Origin: Pseudomonas sp. HMWF021
GTDB lineage: Bacteria; Pseudomonadota; Gammaproteobacteria; Pseudomonadales; Pseudomonadaceae
Length of the DNA: 56,450 nucleotides
Reading direction: 5' to 3'
Assembly (NCBI RefSeq): GCF_003061005.1
Contig: NZ_QAIK01000121.1
Span: forward strand, 1-56,450
In this document: positions 34,566-43,144 of the stretch, piece by piece
How the letters are laid out: each line of letters starts with the position of its first letter
Position numbering within the stretch: position 1 is the first letter of the stretch
Position numbers and translations under genes: made by a program
The notes under the pieces: model-generated
Seen by the model: the letters and a program-made list of their open reading frames with translations, nothing else
Databases searched by the model: none
Told to the model about the DNA's origin: nothing

Positions 34566-36178
34566 GCTTCGTCGTCCAGACGGCGTCCGGCCAGTCGGCG
34601 CCCGCGGGTGATCAGCTCGATGAACTGCACCGCGCTCAAGGCATGGGCGAACAGCCAGCCCTGACCGAACTTGACCCCCTCGCTGCTGAGAAACACCGCT
34701 TGCGCTTCGTGCTCGATGCCTTCGGCAATCACTTTCAGATCCAGCGCCTGCGCCATGTGAATGATGTGCGGCGCTACGCCGCTGCTGGCGGCATCGTGGC
34801 CGAGGGCGTCGATAAACGCCTTGTCGATTTTCAGGCAATCCACCGGCAGCGTTTGCAGGTAGGCGAGGCTGCAATAGCCCGTGCCAAAATCGTCGATCAG
34901 CACCTGGTGGCCGACATCACGCAAGGCTTGCAGGTTCTCCCGCGCCACCACCACATCAATCAGCCCGCGCTCGGTGACTTCGAACGCGATCTGCCGCGCC
35001 GCGACCCGGTGCAGGGTCAGCAGCTTGGCCATGACCTGGCCGATGCGCGGCACCATTACGTCGCACGCCGCCAGGTTCACTGAAATGTAGAGCTGCGGAT
35101 TGGCCCGCAGAAGCTGGCCCAGTTGTTCCAGCAGGCGTTGCAGGACGAAATCGGTCATCTGGCGGATCTGCCCGGTATTTTCCGCCATTGGAATGAACAG
35201 GTCGGGACTGGTCAGCGTGCCGTCCGGGCGGCGCCAGCGCAGCAATGCTTCGGCGCCGACGCAGTTGCGGCTGTCGAGGTCGAAGATCGGCTGATACAGC
35301 ACCTGCAATTCGCCGCGACGGATTGCGCCGTGCAATTCGGCGTCCAGCGACTGGCGCTGGCGGACCAGCAACAACACGAAAAACCCGACGAAGGCGCCGA
35401 GGATCAGGCACACCGGCACCACCCACCACCAGATGGCGGGCATGTGCATCCCGGTGCGCGGGGTGATCAAAACCAGTTGGTATTCGGGGTTGTCAGTGGG
35501 CATTCGGTAGATCAGCCGCGACTGGGTGATCTGAAGCGCATCGCGTGCTTTCGGTGGCCAGGGCTCGGCCGGTGGCCAGGTTTGCTCTTTACCGAGTACC
35601 GGGATGGCTCGTTTGCCGTGATCAAGCACGACCAGAAGGCTGCTGCCGGGTGACAGGTCGACCATGTCGGTCAGGTGTCCGCGCGAGGTCGCCACACGAA
35701 AATTGCCACGGCCGAGCATCAGGGCAGCCCGGTTTTCATCGGGTTCTGTGGTGGTGTTGAGCCAATAGCTGTAGGTCGGGCCTTTGATGTCCGGCGGGCG
35801 AACAACGGTCAGACCTTCCTGGCGCGGACGGTTGGAGCACATCCGCGCGCCGTCCTTGTACGCGGCTTCATAGACAAAACGGTAGTTGAAGGTGACCTGC
35901 TGCAGGGTGGCGATCATCTCGTCGTCGCAGGTGCGCAGCGGCTGAGCCTGCAGGTCATCGAGGCTCTCGCGCAACTGGCCGAACAATTGCTCCAGACGTG
36001 CAAGGAAGCGCTCACCCTGAGCGTTCATCGCCTGGCTTTCGTTTTGTTCGACCTGGCGCATGGCGACGAACATCCCGCCGGCGATCAGCAGGGCCGCACT
36101 GAGGACAGCCGCGATCATCGCCAGGAACCACGGGCGATAAAACCAGCTACGCAGCGTCGCTCGGGTAGCAACCATCAT
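34562..36178 (-). CDS. EAL-domain c-di-GMP phosphodiesterase with CSS sensor
   Basis: A 538-residue membrane protein. An N-terminal helix and a second one near 243-267 flank a periplasmic CSS-motif domain (LRTCDDEM and MCSNRP show the paired redox cysteines). A cytoplasmic EAL domain covers about 280-530: GAEALLRWRRPDGT, VNLAACDVM, FEVTERGLIDV, LIDDFGTGYCSLAYLQTLPVDCLKIDKAF, VIAEGIEHE. The active-site set looks complete. Such proteins hydrolyse c-di-GMP in response to periplasmic redox, often through DsbA/DsbB, and dsbA lies nearby. Tandem ATGs mark the start. It is convergent with kinB. Confidence 0.92.
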   Translation of the reverse strand: MMVATRATLRSWFYRPWFLAMIAAVLSAALLIAGGMFVAMRQVEQNESQAMNAQGERFLARLEQLFGQLRESLDDLQAQPLRTCDDEMIATLQQVTFNYRFVYEAAYKDGARMCSNRPRQEGLTVVRPPDIKGPTYSYWLNTTTEPDENRAALMLGRGNFRVATSRGHLTDMVDLSPGSSLLVVLDHGKRAIPVLGKEQTWPPAEPWPPKARDALQITQSRLIYRMPTDNPEYQLVLITPRTGMHMPAIWWWVVPVCLILGAFVGFFVLLLVRQRQSLDAELHGAIRRGELQVLYQPIFDLDSRNCVGAEALLRWRRPDGTLTSPDLFIPMAENTGQIRQMTDFVLQRLLEQLGQLLRANPQLYISVNLAACDVMVPRIGQVMAKLLTLHRVAARQIAFEVTERGLIDVVVARENLQALRDVGHQVLIDDFGTGYCSLAYLQTLPVDCLKIDKAFIDALGHDAASSGVAPHIIHMAQALDLKVIAEGIEHEAQAVFLSSEGVKFGQGWLFAHALSAVQFIELITRGRRLAGRRLDDEA

Positions 36179-36251
36179 GGAATATCCGAAGAATTACCAA
36201 TGAGTTATAGCTGCTGATTACGATTTCGCCCTGACCGTCGGGCGGGCGTCA

Positions 36252-37031
36252 TTATTTTGTCTGGTTGAGCACCAGCAATAACGCGGCTGTTTGCGCGTCC
36301 GGCGTACCGTCAAACCGTGAAGGGCGGAAGTGCATCTGGAACGCGGCCAGTACATGGCGGGTGGCTACGTCCAGCTCGCCGGTCTGCGGGGTGTCGTAAC
36401 CGACCCGCGCCAGTTGCGCCTGGAACCAGCTGATGCTCGGCAGTTCGGCGTTGAACTGCACCTGCTGGCGCGCCACCGCTGATTCGTCGGGCCAGACGCC
36501 CAGGCCTTCTGCGGCCAGACGTTTCCACGGGAACAACGGGCCTGGATCGAGTTTGCGCAGCGGTGCGATGTCGCTGTGGCCGATGATATGGCGCGGGCTG
36601 ATGCCCTGGCGTTTGCTGATGTCCTTGAGCAGGACGATCAGCGCTTGAATCTGCGCTTCGCTGTACGGATACCACAGGCGCCCGGTTGGCGTGTCCTTGA
36701 AGCCCGGGTTGACGATTTCGATGCCGATGGAGCTTGAGTTGAGCCAGGTACGGCCCTGCCACTGGCTTTCTCCGGCGTGCCAGGCGCGCTGGTTTTCATC
36801 CATCAGTTTGTAGATGGTGCCGCTCTTGTCGTCGCCGATCAGGTAGTGGCTGCTGACTTCGCCGTGGGTCAGCAGTTGCAGCGAACGGGCGAGGGAGGCG
36901 GAGGTGTAGTGCACGATCACGAACTGCACGCGGCTGTCGTGATTGGCCGAAGGATGACTGGTGTCATAACGCGGGCCACTGGCACAACCGGCCAGGACAA
37001 GCAGCGACGCGAGGAGGGCAAAAAATTTCAT
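36252..37031 (-). CDS. N-acetylmuramoyl-L-alanine amidase lipoprotein (AmpDh2-like)
   Basis: A 259-residue zinc amidase that cleaves peptidoglycan stem peptides from muramic acid. The lipobox VLAGC gives a lipidated cysteine at 16. The Amidase_2 domain has VIVHYTSASL, WHAGESQWQGRTWLNSSSIGIEIVN and GHSDIAPLRKLDPGPLFPW, holding the zinc histidines. A PG_binding_1 domain forms the C-terminus (about 185-255). It matches AmpDh2 of P. aeruginosa, which lies in the same place after algB-kinB. The ATG at 37029-37031 gives the signal peptide; a start 7 codons upstream is possible. Confidence 0.9.
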   Translation of the reverse strand: MKFFALLASLLVLAGCASGPRYDTSHPSANHDSRVQFVIVHYTSASLARSLQLLTHGEVSSHYLIGDDKSGTIYKLMDENQRAWHAGESQWQGRTWLNSSSIGIEIVNPGFKDTPTGRLWYPYSEAQIQALIVLLKDISKRQGISPRHIIGHSDIAPLRKLDPGPLFPWKRLAAEGLGVWPDESAVARQQVQFNAELPSISWFQAQLARVGYDTPQTGELDVATRHVLAAFQMHFRPSRFDGTPDAQTAALLLVLNQTK

Positions 37032-37131
37032 GGCAGAAGGCAGTACACGCAAGACAATAATGCAACAGTGTAACGTACTGCCTCGGGTCTCGACGGCCGA
37101 CGGGCTGATTTAAACAAAATGGAACAATTGC

Positions 37132-39222
37132 TCAGCCCAGCTCGACCCGGTTGCGTCCTCCATTTTTTGCGCGGTACAGCGCCTGATCGGCTCTTTTGAG
37201 CACCAGATCGCTGTGTTCTCCAGGCTTGAATGAAGCCAGTCCCATGGAAATGGTGATCGTCACCCGTTCACCCTTGAAGTGAAACGGGCAGGCTTCGATG
37301 GCCGCACGCAGGGTTTCCAGCAGCTTGGCACCCACGGCCGGCGTGGTGGCCGGCAACAACAGCACGAACTCTTCACCGCCAAAACGGGCAATGAAATCCG
37401 CTGCGCGCAGACGTTTACGCAGCACTGTGGCGATGATCTTCAACACTTTGTCGCCGGCCAGATGGCCGTAGTTGTCGTTGATGCGCTTGAAATGATCGAG
37501 GTCGAGCATCGCCAGGCTCAAGGTGTTGCCGTGTTGCTGCCACTGTTTGATCTCGTGTTCCAGCCGTTCGCTCCAGGCGGCGCGGTTGGGCAGGCCGGTG
37601 AGCGGGTCGATCAGGGCTTTCTGCCGTTGTTCTTCCAGGTGCTCGCGGAAACCCAGGGCTTCCTGCTCCATGTGCGCTACGCGCTCGGCCAGGCCTTTGA
37701 GGCGCGCAGCCACTTCCTGCTCACGGGCGTCGCGTTGTTTCTGGTGCTGGTCCATGGTGCCGAGCAGGCCTTCGAGGTGGTTCTCCAGCACTTGCTTGAG
37801 GTCATCCAGATCGGCTGCTTCCTGCACGCTGGTCTGCAAGCCATCGACCTGTTCGCGGATCTGCGTGTCCATCGCCCGCGCCGCCGAGCTGTTGTCGGCG
37901 TGGCCCTCGCTGGCGGCCTGCAAGTTACTCTGGAAGGCTTCGAGGCGTTCGTTGAGTTGCTGCAGATAGGCTTCGAATTCGTGTTGGCCACTGTCGGTGA
38001 TCGCCAGCATCAAGGTGGCAAGATCGTCGAGGATCGGCAGCAACTCGTACCAGTTCAGACCATTTTTCAACCGATCACGCATGGCTTCGGCCTGCGGGCG
38101 GTGGCGCTCGGGCAGGGTCAGATCGTCGAGCAGCCCGATCAAGGTGTCTTCGATGTGCCTGGCCACCGAGCTGTAGGACGGTTCGGGCGAATCGGGCAGG
38201 GCGTAGAGAATATCCTGCTCGGATTGGTCCGGATCAATCGCGGCCAATGCCTGGGCTATGGGTTCGGGCAGGGGCAGGCTGTCGAGAAACAGCGGTGTCG
38301 GGCCATCGCCCGGGAGGATCAATTCGTCCGGGTTGATCGCGGTCACCGGGATCGGCGGTGAAATCGTGGTGGCTGCTTCGGGTTCGGTCTCTGGCCCGAA
38401 CACCCAGGGCGTCGAAGTGGCACCGGATTCGGTGACTGCCTCGACAGCAATGATCGGCGGCACAAAGGAAACCACAGGCGCTTGGGCCTGAGCAGGCACG
38501 GCTGGAGCAACTGGCGCCTGAAGAGGCGCGGCCTCAATTGCTGGTGCGATGGGAGCTGCCGGTTTTGGTGCAGCCGGAGTCGGCTCGACGAGCGCGGTCT
38601 GCACGGGGACGGGCGCCGGGTGTTCAGCGCCGGGTGGCGCAGGCATGGGGGCTTCAGGTGGATGCGGGGCCGGTGGCGCTTCCGGCGTCTCTTCACTGTC
38701 GCGGCTGCCAAACAAGCGCTGCAGGAAGCCCGGGCGGTCCGGCTCGGGCGGCGTTTCCAGCTGACTCAGTGCCTTGCCCTGCAAACCGCTGAGTTCACTC
38801 AGCAGCAGCGGCATTTCCCGTGCCTGCCCGACGCGGCTGTCGAGTTGCTTGGCGAATTTCTTCAGCGGCTGGGCGACTTCCCGTGGCAGCGGCAAGGCTT
38901 GCAGTTGGGTGACCAGTGCGGTCAGCGCGGTGCTGACCTGATCGATTCGGGTCTCGCGGCGCTGCTCGGAGTCGAGCACGGCTTTTTCCAGACGCGGCAG
39001 CAGGGCGGCAAGACCGGCGTCCATGTCGTCGGTGCGCACCACCTCGCGCATCTCTTTCATGCACTGATCAACGACCTTGTCGGTGCCTTCGGCGGCCAGG
39101 GTGCTGCGCACCAGGCCACGACGCAGCAAGTCGAGCCGGGCGGCCCAGCGGCGTTCGAGCTTGTCCTGCTGTTCGATGCTTTTGAGGTACTTCTCTTTCC
39201 AGCGCTGGGCGTCGTCGCTCAT
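37132..39222 (-). CDS. dgcP: Diguanylate cyclase DgcP
   Basis: A 696-residue cytoplasmic diguanylate cyclase. The N-terminal helical DUF484-like region (1-~150) is followed by a long Pro/Ala-rich linker (about 165-330), a helical coiled-coil segment (about 350-525) and a C-terminal GGDEF domain (about 535-690). The active site is GGEEF; an RAAD inhibitory I-site lies five residues before it, so product inhibition is expected. In P. aeruginosa DgcP (PA5487) sits at the pole with FimV and raises c-di-GMP. It overlaps the EEP gene by 4 bases, so they are coupled. Confidence 0.92.
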   Translation of the reverse strand: MSDDAQRWKEKYLKSIEQQDKLERRWAARLDLLRRGLVRSTLAAEGTDKVVDQCMKEMREVVRTDDMDAGLAALLPRLEKAVLDSEQRRETRIDQVSTALTALVTQLQALPLPREVAQPLKKFAKQLDSRVGQAREMPLLLSELSGLQGKALSQLETPPEPDRPGFLQRLFGSRDSEETPEAPPAPHPPEAPMPAPPGAEHPAPVPVQTALVEPTPAAPKPAAPIAPAIEAAPLQAPVAPAVPAQAQAPVVSFVPPIIAVEAVTESGATSTPWVFGPETEPEAATTISPPIPVTAINPDELILPGDGPTPLFLDSLPLPEPIAQALAAIDPDQSEQDILYALPDSPEPSYSSVARHIEDTLIGLLDDLTLPERHRPQAEAMRDRLKNGLNWYELLPILDDLATLMLAITDSGQHEFEAYLQQLNERLEAFQSNLQAASEGHADNSSAARAMDTQIREQVDGLQTSVQEAADLDDLKQVLENHLEGLLGTMDQHQKQRDAREQEVAARLKGLAERVAHMEQEALGFREHLEEQRQKALIDPLTGLPNRAAWSERLEHEIKQWQQHGNTLSLAMLDLDHFKRINDNYGHLAGDKVLKIIATVLRKRLRAADFIARFGGEEFVLLLPATTPAVGAKLLETLRAAIEACPFHFKGERVTITISMGLASFKPGEHSDLVLKRADQALYRAKNGGRNRVELG

Positions 39223-40097
39223 TCAGGGGTTCCGCGAGGGGCAGGACTCATCGCGGGCAATGCATCGGCCGTGAGCGAACCCGGCAGACGGATCTCTACC
39301 GCGACCGGCAGGTGATCGGAAATCGGTTGTGCCAGCACTTCGACCTTTTCCAGAACCAGGGTCGGGCTGAGCAAAATATGATCAAGGCAACGCTGCGGTC
39401 GCCAGCTGGGGAATGTCGCTTCCACCTGCGGGGCCAGCAAGCCGAGATCGCGTAACGGAGACTGTTGTAACAGATCGCTGGCATGGGTGTTCATGTCACC
39501 CATCAATATCTGGTGTTTATAACCACCGATCAGCTCGCGAATATAGCCCAGTTGCAGGCTGCGCACCCGGGCGCCGAGGGCCAGGTGCATCATCACCACC
39601 ACCAGCGCTTCGGGACCTTCGCCGAAGCGCAGCAGGATCGCGCCGCGACCTTTCGGGCCGGGCAGCGGATGATCTTCGATCGCCCACGGCTTCAGGCGAC
39701 TGAGCACGCCATTGCTGTGCTGGGCCAGTCGGCCGAGGTTGCGATTGAGTTGTTGATACCAGTAGGGGAAGGCGCCGAGGTGGGCCAGGTGTTCGACCTG
39801 ATTGACGTAGCCTGAGCGCAGGCTGCCGCCATCGGCTTCCTGCAGGGCGACCAGGTCGAAGTCGCCAAGCAGGTCGCCGATCTTTTGCAGATTGCCTGAG
39901 CGCCCGGTGTGCGGCAGCAGGTGCTGCCAGCTGCGGGTCAGGTAATGCCGATAGCGCTCGGTGCTGATGCCGACCTGGATATTGAAACTGAGCAGGCGCA
40001 GACGATGGTCTGCGGGCAGGCCCGTGGACTCCAGGTGATGCTCGTTGACCTGCGGATCATGCAGGCCAACGATGCGTTCGGTGCCCCAGCGGCGCAT
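39219..40097 (-). CDS. Endonuclease/exonuclease/phosphatase (EEP) family protein
   Basis: A 292-residue protein of the EEP superfamily. Visible core motifs are LSFNIQVGI, LVALQEADGGSL, MGDMNTHASDLL and LDHILLSP with SDHLPVAVEIRLP at the end. All catalytic positions (N, E, D, N, D, H) appear intact. The substrate, either DNA, phosphoinositide or another phosphoester, cannot be told. dsbA lies 14 bases downstream of its start on the same strand, and its stop overlaps the dgcP start, so dsbA, this gene and dgcP may be one transcript. Confidence 0.85.
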   Translation of the reverse strand: MRRWGTERIVGLHDPQVNEHHLESTGLPADHRLRLLSFNIQVGISTERYRHYLTRSWQHLLPHTGRSGNLQKIGDLLGDFDLVALQEADGGSLRSGYVNQVEHLAHLGAFPYWYQQLNRNLGRLAQHSNGVLSRLKPWAIEDHPLPGPKGRGAILLRFGEGPEALVVVMMHLALGARVRSLQLGYIRELIGGYKHQILMGDMNTHASDLLQQSPLRDLGLLAPQVEATFPSWRPQRCLDHILLSPTLVLEKVEVLAQPISDHLPVAVEIRLPGSLTADALPAMSPAPRGTPE

Positions 40098-40111
40098 GGC
40101 GATGACCGCGC

Positions 40112-40753
40112 TTAGTTGGCAGCTGCCTTGTTGGCCGCTCGCTCTTTGGCGACCAGTTGGTCAGCCAGCTTCAGGGCTTCTTCGGCACCACCGGCAGAGC
40201 CGATGTCGAAGCGGTATTTGCCGTTGACGATCATGGTCGGTACGCCACTGATTTCATACTTCTTGGCCAGTTCGCGAGCCTTGACGATCTGGCCCTTGAT
40301 GGCGAACGAGTCGAAAGTGGCGAGGAACTTGTCCTTGTCCACGCCCTGAGTGGCGAGGAAGTCAGCCATGTCGTTCTTGTCGGTCAACTTCTTGTGTTCT
40401 TTCTGTATGGCGTTGAAGACTGCCGCGTGAACCTTGTGCTCGACACCCATCGCTTCCAGGGTCAGGAACATCTGGCCGTGAGCGTCCCACGGGCCGCCGA
40501 ACATGGCAGGAATGCGTACGAAGTTGACGTCGGATGGCAGTTTTTCAACCCATGGATTGATCACCGGCTCGAACGCGTAGCAATGCGGGCAGCCGTACCA
40601 GAACAGCTCCACCACTTCGATCTTGCCAGGTTCTGCCACCGGCACCGGGTTTGCCAGCTCGACATAAGGGGCGGCCGGTGCTTCAGCGGCCTGGGCGGTC
40701 ACGCCGAACAGGCTGGCAGCGACGAGAGCGGCGCTGATGATCAGATTACGCAT
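40112..40753 (-). CDS. dsbA: Thiol:disulfide interchange protein DsbA
   Basis: A periplasmic oxidase that introduces disulfides in secreted proteins. The 213-residue precursor has a signal peptide (1-22) and the redox-active C55-P-H-C58 in ELFWYGCPHCYAFEP. The cis-proline loop appears as ISGVPTMIVNGKY. It is reoxidised by DsbB. It is 14 bases upstream of the EEP gene on the same strand and lies beside the cytochrome genes, as in P. aeruginosa. Confidence 0.96.
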   Translation of the reverse strand: MRNLIISAALVAASLFGVTAQAAEAPAAPYVELANPVPVAEPGKIEVVELFWYGCPHCYAFEPVINPWVEKLPSDVNFVRIPAMFGGPWDAHGQMFLTLEAMGVEHKVHAAVFNAIQKEHKKLTDKNDMADFLATQGVDKDKFLATFDSFAIKGQIVKARELAKKYEISGVPTMIVNGKYRFDIGSAGGAEEALKLADQLVAKERAANKAAAN

Positions 40754-40847
40754 GCTTTACTCCTGGACAATTTTGGTCGCCTCGCGCGACCTGTTTTCAG
40801 ACAGATCCTGGCGGGCATGAGTTCTGTAGTGTAACGGCAGCGGCCAC

Positions 40848-40876
40848 AAAAAAGGGCGGCCAAAGCCACCCTTTTT
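40848..40876 (-). terminator. Terminator between cytochrome c4 and dsbA
   Basis: On the minus strand AGGGTGGC and GCCGCCCT (one C-A mismatch) pair around a TTTG loop and are followed by TTTTTT. It sits 67 bases after the cytochrome c4 stop and 95 before dsbA, so the two are separate units. Confidence 0.75.
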
Positions 40877-40942
40877 ATACTTGCTGCGACGGATTAATCG
40901 AGCGTTAACGTTGCCCGAGTTCTATCGCTGCCACGTGCGGTC

Positions 40943-41560
40943 TCAGTGCAGACCTTGAATGTAGCTGGCGACTGCGGCGATGTCTTCATCGCTCAGTTTG
41001 CGCGCGATGGTGCGCATGGTCATGGCGTCGCCGTCGTTGCTGCGGCCGGCAGCCGGGTCTTCCTTGCGGAAGTCGGTCAGTTGCTTGGCGATGTATTGAG
41101 CGTGCTGGCCACCCAGGTGCGGGAAGCCGGCGGCGGCGTTGCCGGCACCGTTCGGCGAGTGGCAGCCGGTGCAGGCCGGCAGGCCTTTTTCCAGGTTGCC
41201 GCCACGGAAGAGGGCTTCACCACGGGCGACGATTTTTGGATCAGCGGCGCCTACGCTGCCTTTCTGGCTGGCAAAGTAGGCGGCGATGTCGGCCAGATCC
41301 TGATCGCTCAGGTTGGTCAGCAGGCCTGTCATTTCCAGAACGGTGCGCTTGCCTGACTTGATGTCGTGCAGTTGTTTGGTCAGGTAGCGTTCACCTTGAC
41401 CGGCCAGTTTCGGGAAGTTTGGCGCCATGCTGTTGCCATCCGGGCCATGGCAGGCCCCGCATACGGCGGCTTTGGCCTGGCCGGCGGCGGCATCACCGGC
41501 AGCATGGGCGAAGCCTGAAATTCCCACGGTCAACAGCAGACTCACGATCAATTTGTTCAT
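40943..41560 (-). CDS. Cytochrome c4
   Basis: A periplasmic dihaem electron carrier of 205 residues. A signal peptide (1-20) is followed by two similar domains, each with a CxxCH haem site: CGACHGPDGNS at about 34 and CTGCHSPNGAG at about 131. Methionine ligands fit in the SMAPNFPKLAGQ and DGDAMTMRTIARKLSD segments. It passes electrons to terminal oxidases of the cbb3 type. It lies 32 bases downstream of the smaller cytochrome gene on the same strand. Confidence 0.95.
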   Translation of the reverse strand: MNKLIVSLLLTVGISGFAHAAGDAAAGQAKAAVCGACHGPDGNSMAPNFPKLAGQGERYLTKQLHDIKSGKRTVLEMTGLLTNLSDQDLADIAAYFASQKGSVGAADPKIVARGEALFRGGNLEKGLPACTGCHSPNGAGNAAAGFPHLGGQHAQYIAKQLTDFRKEDPAAGRSNDGDAMTMRTIARKLSDEDIAAVASYIQGLH

Positions 41561-41592
41561 CAGCTAATCCAACTACGGCTAAGGGTTAAGAG

Positions 41593-41898
41593 TTATGGAC
41601 CGGGCTTACTCTTGCTCATCCAGAGGATGATGGCTCGGTAATCCTCGGCACTGCAGTCCATGCACAAACCACGCGGCGGCATCGCCTTGAAACCCTGGGT
41701 CACGTGTTGCACCAGCGTCTCCATACCTTTCGCCAACCTCGGCGTCCAAGCTTCCTGATCGCCTCTTTCGGGCGCCATGGGTAGTTGGCCGGAATGACAG
41801 GCACCACAAACACGGTTGTACACGGCTTCCGGTTCCTGTGTAGCCTGTGCGCCGCAAAGCGGTATCAGGACTCCGGCAGCCAGCAGCCATTTCGTCAT
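41593..41898 (-). CDS. Cytochrome c5-like monohaem protein
   Basis: A 101-residue periplasmic class I cytochrome. A signal peptide (1-19, CGAQA) is followed by the haem site CGACHSG and the ligand region GFKAMPPRGLCMDC. The extra cysteine pair near the C-terminus (LCMDCS) is as in cytochrome c5, where it forms a disulfide. It probably shares a promoter with cytochrome c4 and lies divergent from engB. Confidence 0.92.
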   Translation of the reverse strand: MTKWLLAAGVLIPLCGAQATQEPEAVYNRVCGACHSGQLPMAPERGDQEAWTPRLAKGMETLVQHVTQGFKAMPPRGLCMDCSAEDYRAIILWMSKSKPGP

Positions 41899-42089
41899 AA
41901 AACGACCTTTTCAGGGTTGAGAGCGTTCTGCGTTCTGATGCGCAATCAAGGTCTTTGGCTCTCGTGAACTTCATCCTTCGCTGGGACAAAGCACACACAA
42001 AATCTGCGGCATTATATACTGGCGTCACTGAAACGGAAGCGACACCGCGTTCCGCGCCCAATCCCGGCGCCGCCCACATCGGAAATCCC

Positions 42090-42734
42090 ATGCAACTCAA
42101 GAATCCCATCCTCGGCCTGTGCCAACAGTCCACGTTCATGCTCAGTGCCGCCAAAGTCGATCAATGCCCTGACGACGAAGGCTTCGAAGTGGCGTTTGCC
42201 GGTCGCTCCAACGCCGGCAAATCCAGCGCACTGAACACCCTGACTCACGCCAGCCTGGCGCGCACCTCGAAAACCCCGGGGCGCACACAGCTGTTGAACT
42301 TCTTCAAGCTAGACGATGAACGGCGTCTGGTCGACCTGCCGGGCTACGGTTATGCAAAAGTACCGATCCCGCTCAAGCAACACTGGCAGCGTCACCTCGA
42401 GGCTTACCTCGGTGGCCGGGAGAGTTTGAAGGGTTTGATTCTGATGATGGACATCCGTCATCCAATGACCGACTTCGACCTGTTGATGCTCGACTGGGCC
42501 GTTGCCGCCGGCATGCCGATGCACATCCTGCTGACCAAGGCCGACAAACTGACCTACGGCGCCGCCAAGAACACGCTGCTCAAGGTGCAGTCGGAAATCC
42601 GCAAGGGTTGGGGTGATCTGGTGACGATCCAGTTGTTCTCGGCACCAAAACGCATGGGCCTGGAAGAGGCCTACACTGTGTTGGCAGGCTGGATGGAACT
42701 GGCGGACAAGGGTGCGGAAGCAACAGCTGAATAA
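42090..42734 (+). CDS. engB: Ribosome biogenesis GTP-binding protein EngB (YsxC/YihA)
   Basis: An essential 214-residue GTPase needed for assembly of the 50S subunit. G1 is GRSNAGKSS at 38-46, G2 is in [15 protein letters not shown]3 is DLPGYGYA, and G4 is LLTKADKL; G5 is QLFSAPK. The ATG at 42090 is chosen because the family begins at [17 protein letters not shown]. The ErsA sRNA and polA lie beyond it in the opposite orientation. Confidence 0.96.
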   Translation: MQLKNPILGLCQQSTFMLSAAKVDQCPDDEGFEVAFAGRSNAGKSSALNTLTHASLARTSKTPGRTQLLNFFKLDDERRLVDLPGYGYAKVPIPLKQHWQRHLEAYLGGRESLKGLILMMDIRHPMTDFDLLMLDWAVAAGMPMHILLTKADKLTYGAAKNTLLKVQSEIRKGWGDLVTIQLFSAPKRMGLEEAYTVLAGWMELADKGAEATAE

Positions 42735-42868
42735 GAAATTTTCAAAACTGTCTGTGGTGCTGCCATGCAAGGCAAAAGCGCTGGTAAAAAGCGGAGTTTA
42801 GGGAACCTAAATGAGCATTTTTAACTGCGCTTTTAACGCAGCATGGCTGCGCTACAGGCAATTTTGGG
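42735..42868. other. Short non-coding stretch after engB
   Basis: It contains one clear small hairpin, TTTAGG-GAA-CCTAAA (42797-42811), followed by TGAGCATTTTT, which may be a weak engB terminator. Beyond it are GCGC/GCAGC-rich short repeats. I see no gene. Confidence 0.4.
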
Positions 42869-42871
42869 GCA

Positions 42872-43002
42872 AAAAAAGCCCCGGACTTCATATGGGGAGG
42901 GAGAAGTTCCGGGGTTTAAGTTCCGAACCGCTAGGGCGGGGTTCAGATATCTGCCAACACTTAACACAACATAGGAGCATCGAAGGGCTTCACCAGCCAT
43001 TC
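42872..43002 (-). ncRNA. ersA: ErsA small regulatory RNA (Spot 42-like position)
   Basis: About 131 nt transcribed from the minus strand between polA and engB, the location of ErsA in P. aeruginosa, where the RNA is about 130 nt. The 3' end is a strong terminator: CCCCGGAACTT pairs with AAGTCCGGGG (one bulge; 42914-42904 with 42888-42879), followed by a 7-T run. ErsA post-transcriptionally controls envelope, alginate and biofilm genes with Hfq. The start is deduced from the AlgU-type promoter just upstream and is accurate to a few bases. Confidence 0.82.
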
Positions 43003-43008
43003 AGTATC

Positions 43009-43036
43009 TCTGAGTAGTGAGTTGTCAGATTAGTTC
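43009..43036 (-). promoter_or_regulatory. AlgU (sigma-22/RpoE)-type promoter of ErsA
   Basis: On the minus strand GAACTA (43036-43031) and TCAGA (43013-43009) are separated by exactly 17 bases. This fits the AlgU consensus GAACTT-N16/17-TCnGA with one mismatch in the -35 box. Published work on P. aeruginosa ErsA describes AlgU dependence, which agrees. Confidence 0.72.
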
Positions 43037-43144
43037 AGATTTTTTTCAAAAAGCTTTGGAATAAGCCCAAGCGCGTTTCGAAATAAGCCCGATACAGCCG
43101 TTTGCCGCGACAGTGTGTCGCGGCAAATGCCCGGGCCAGACGCC

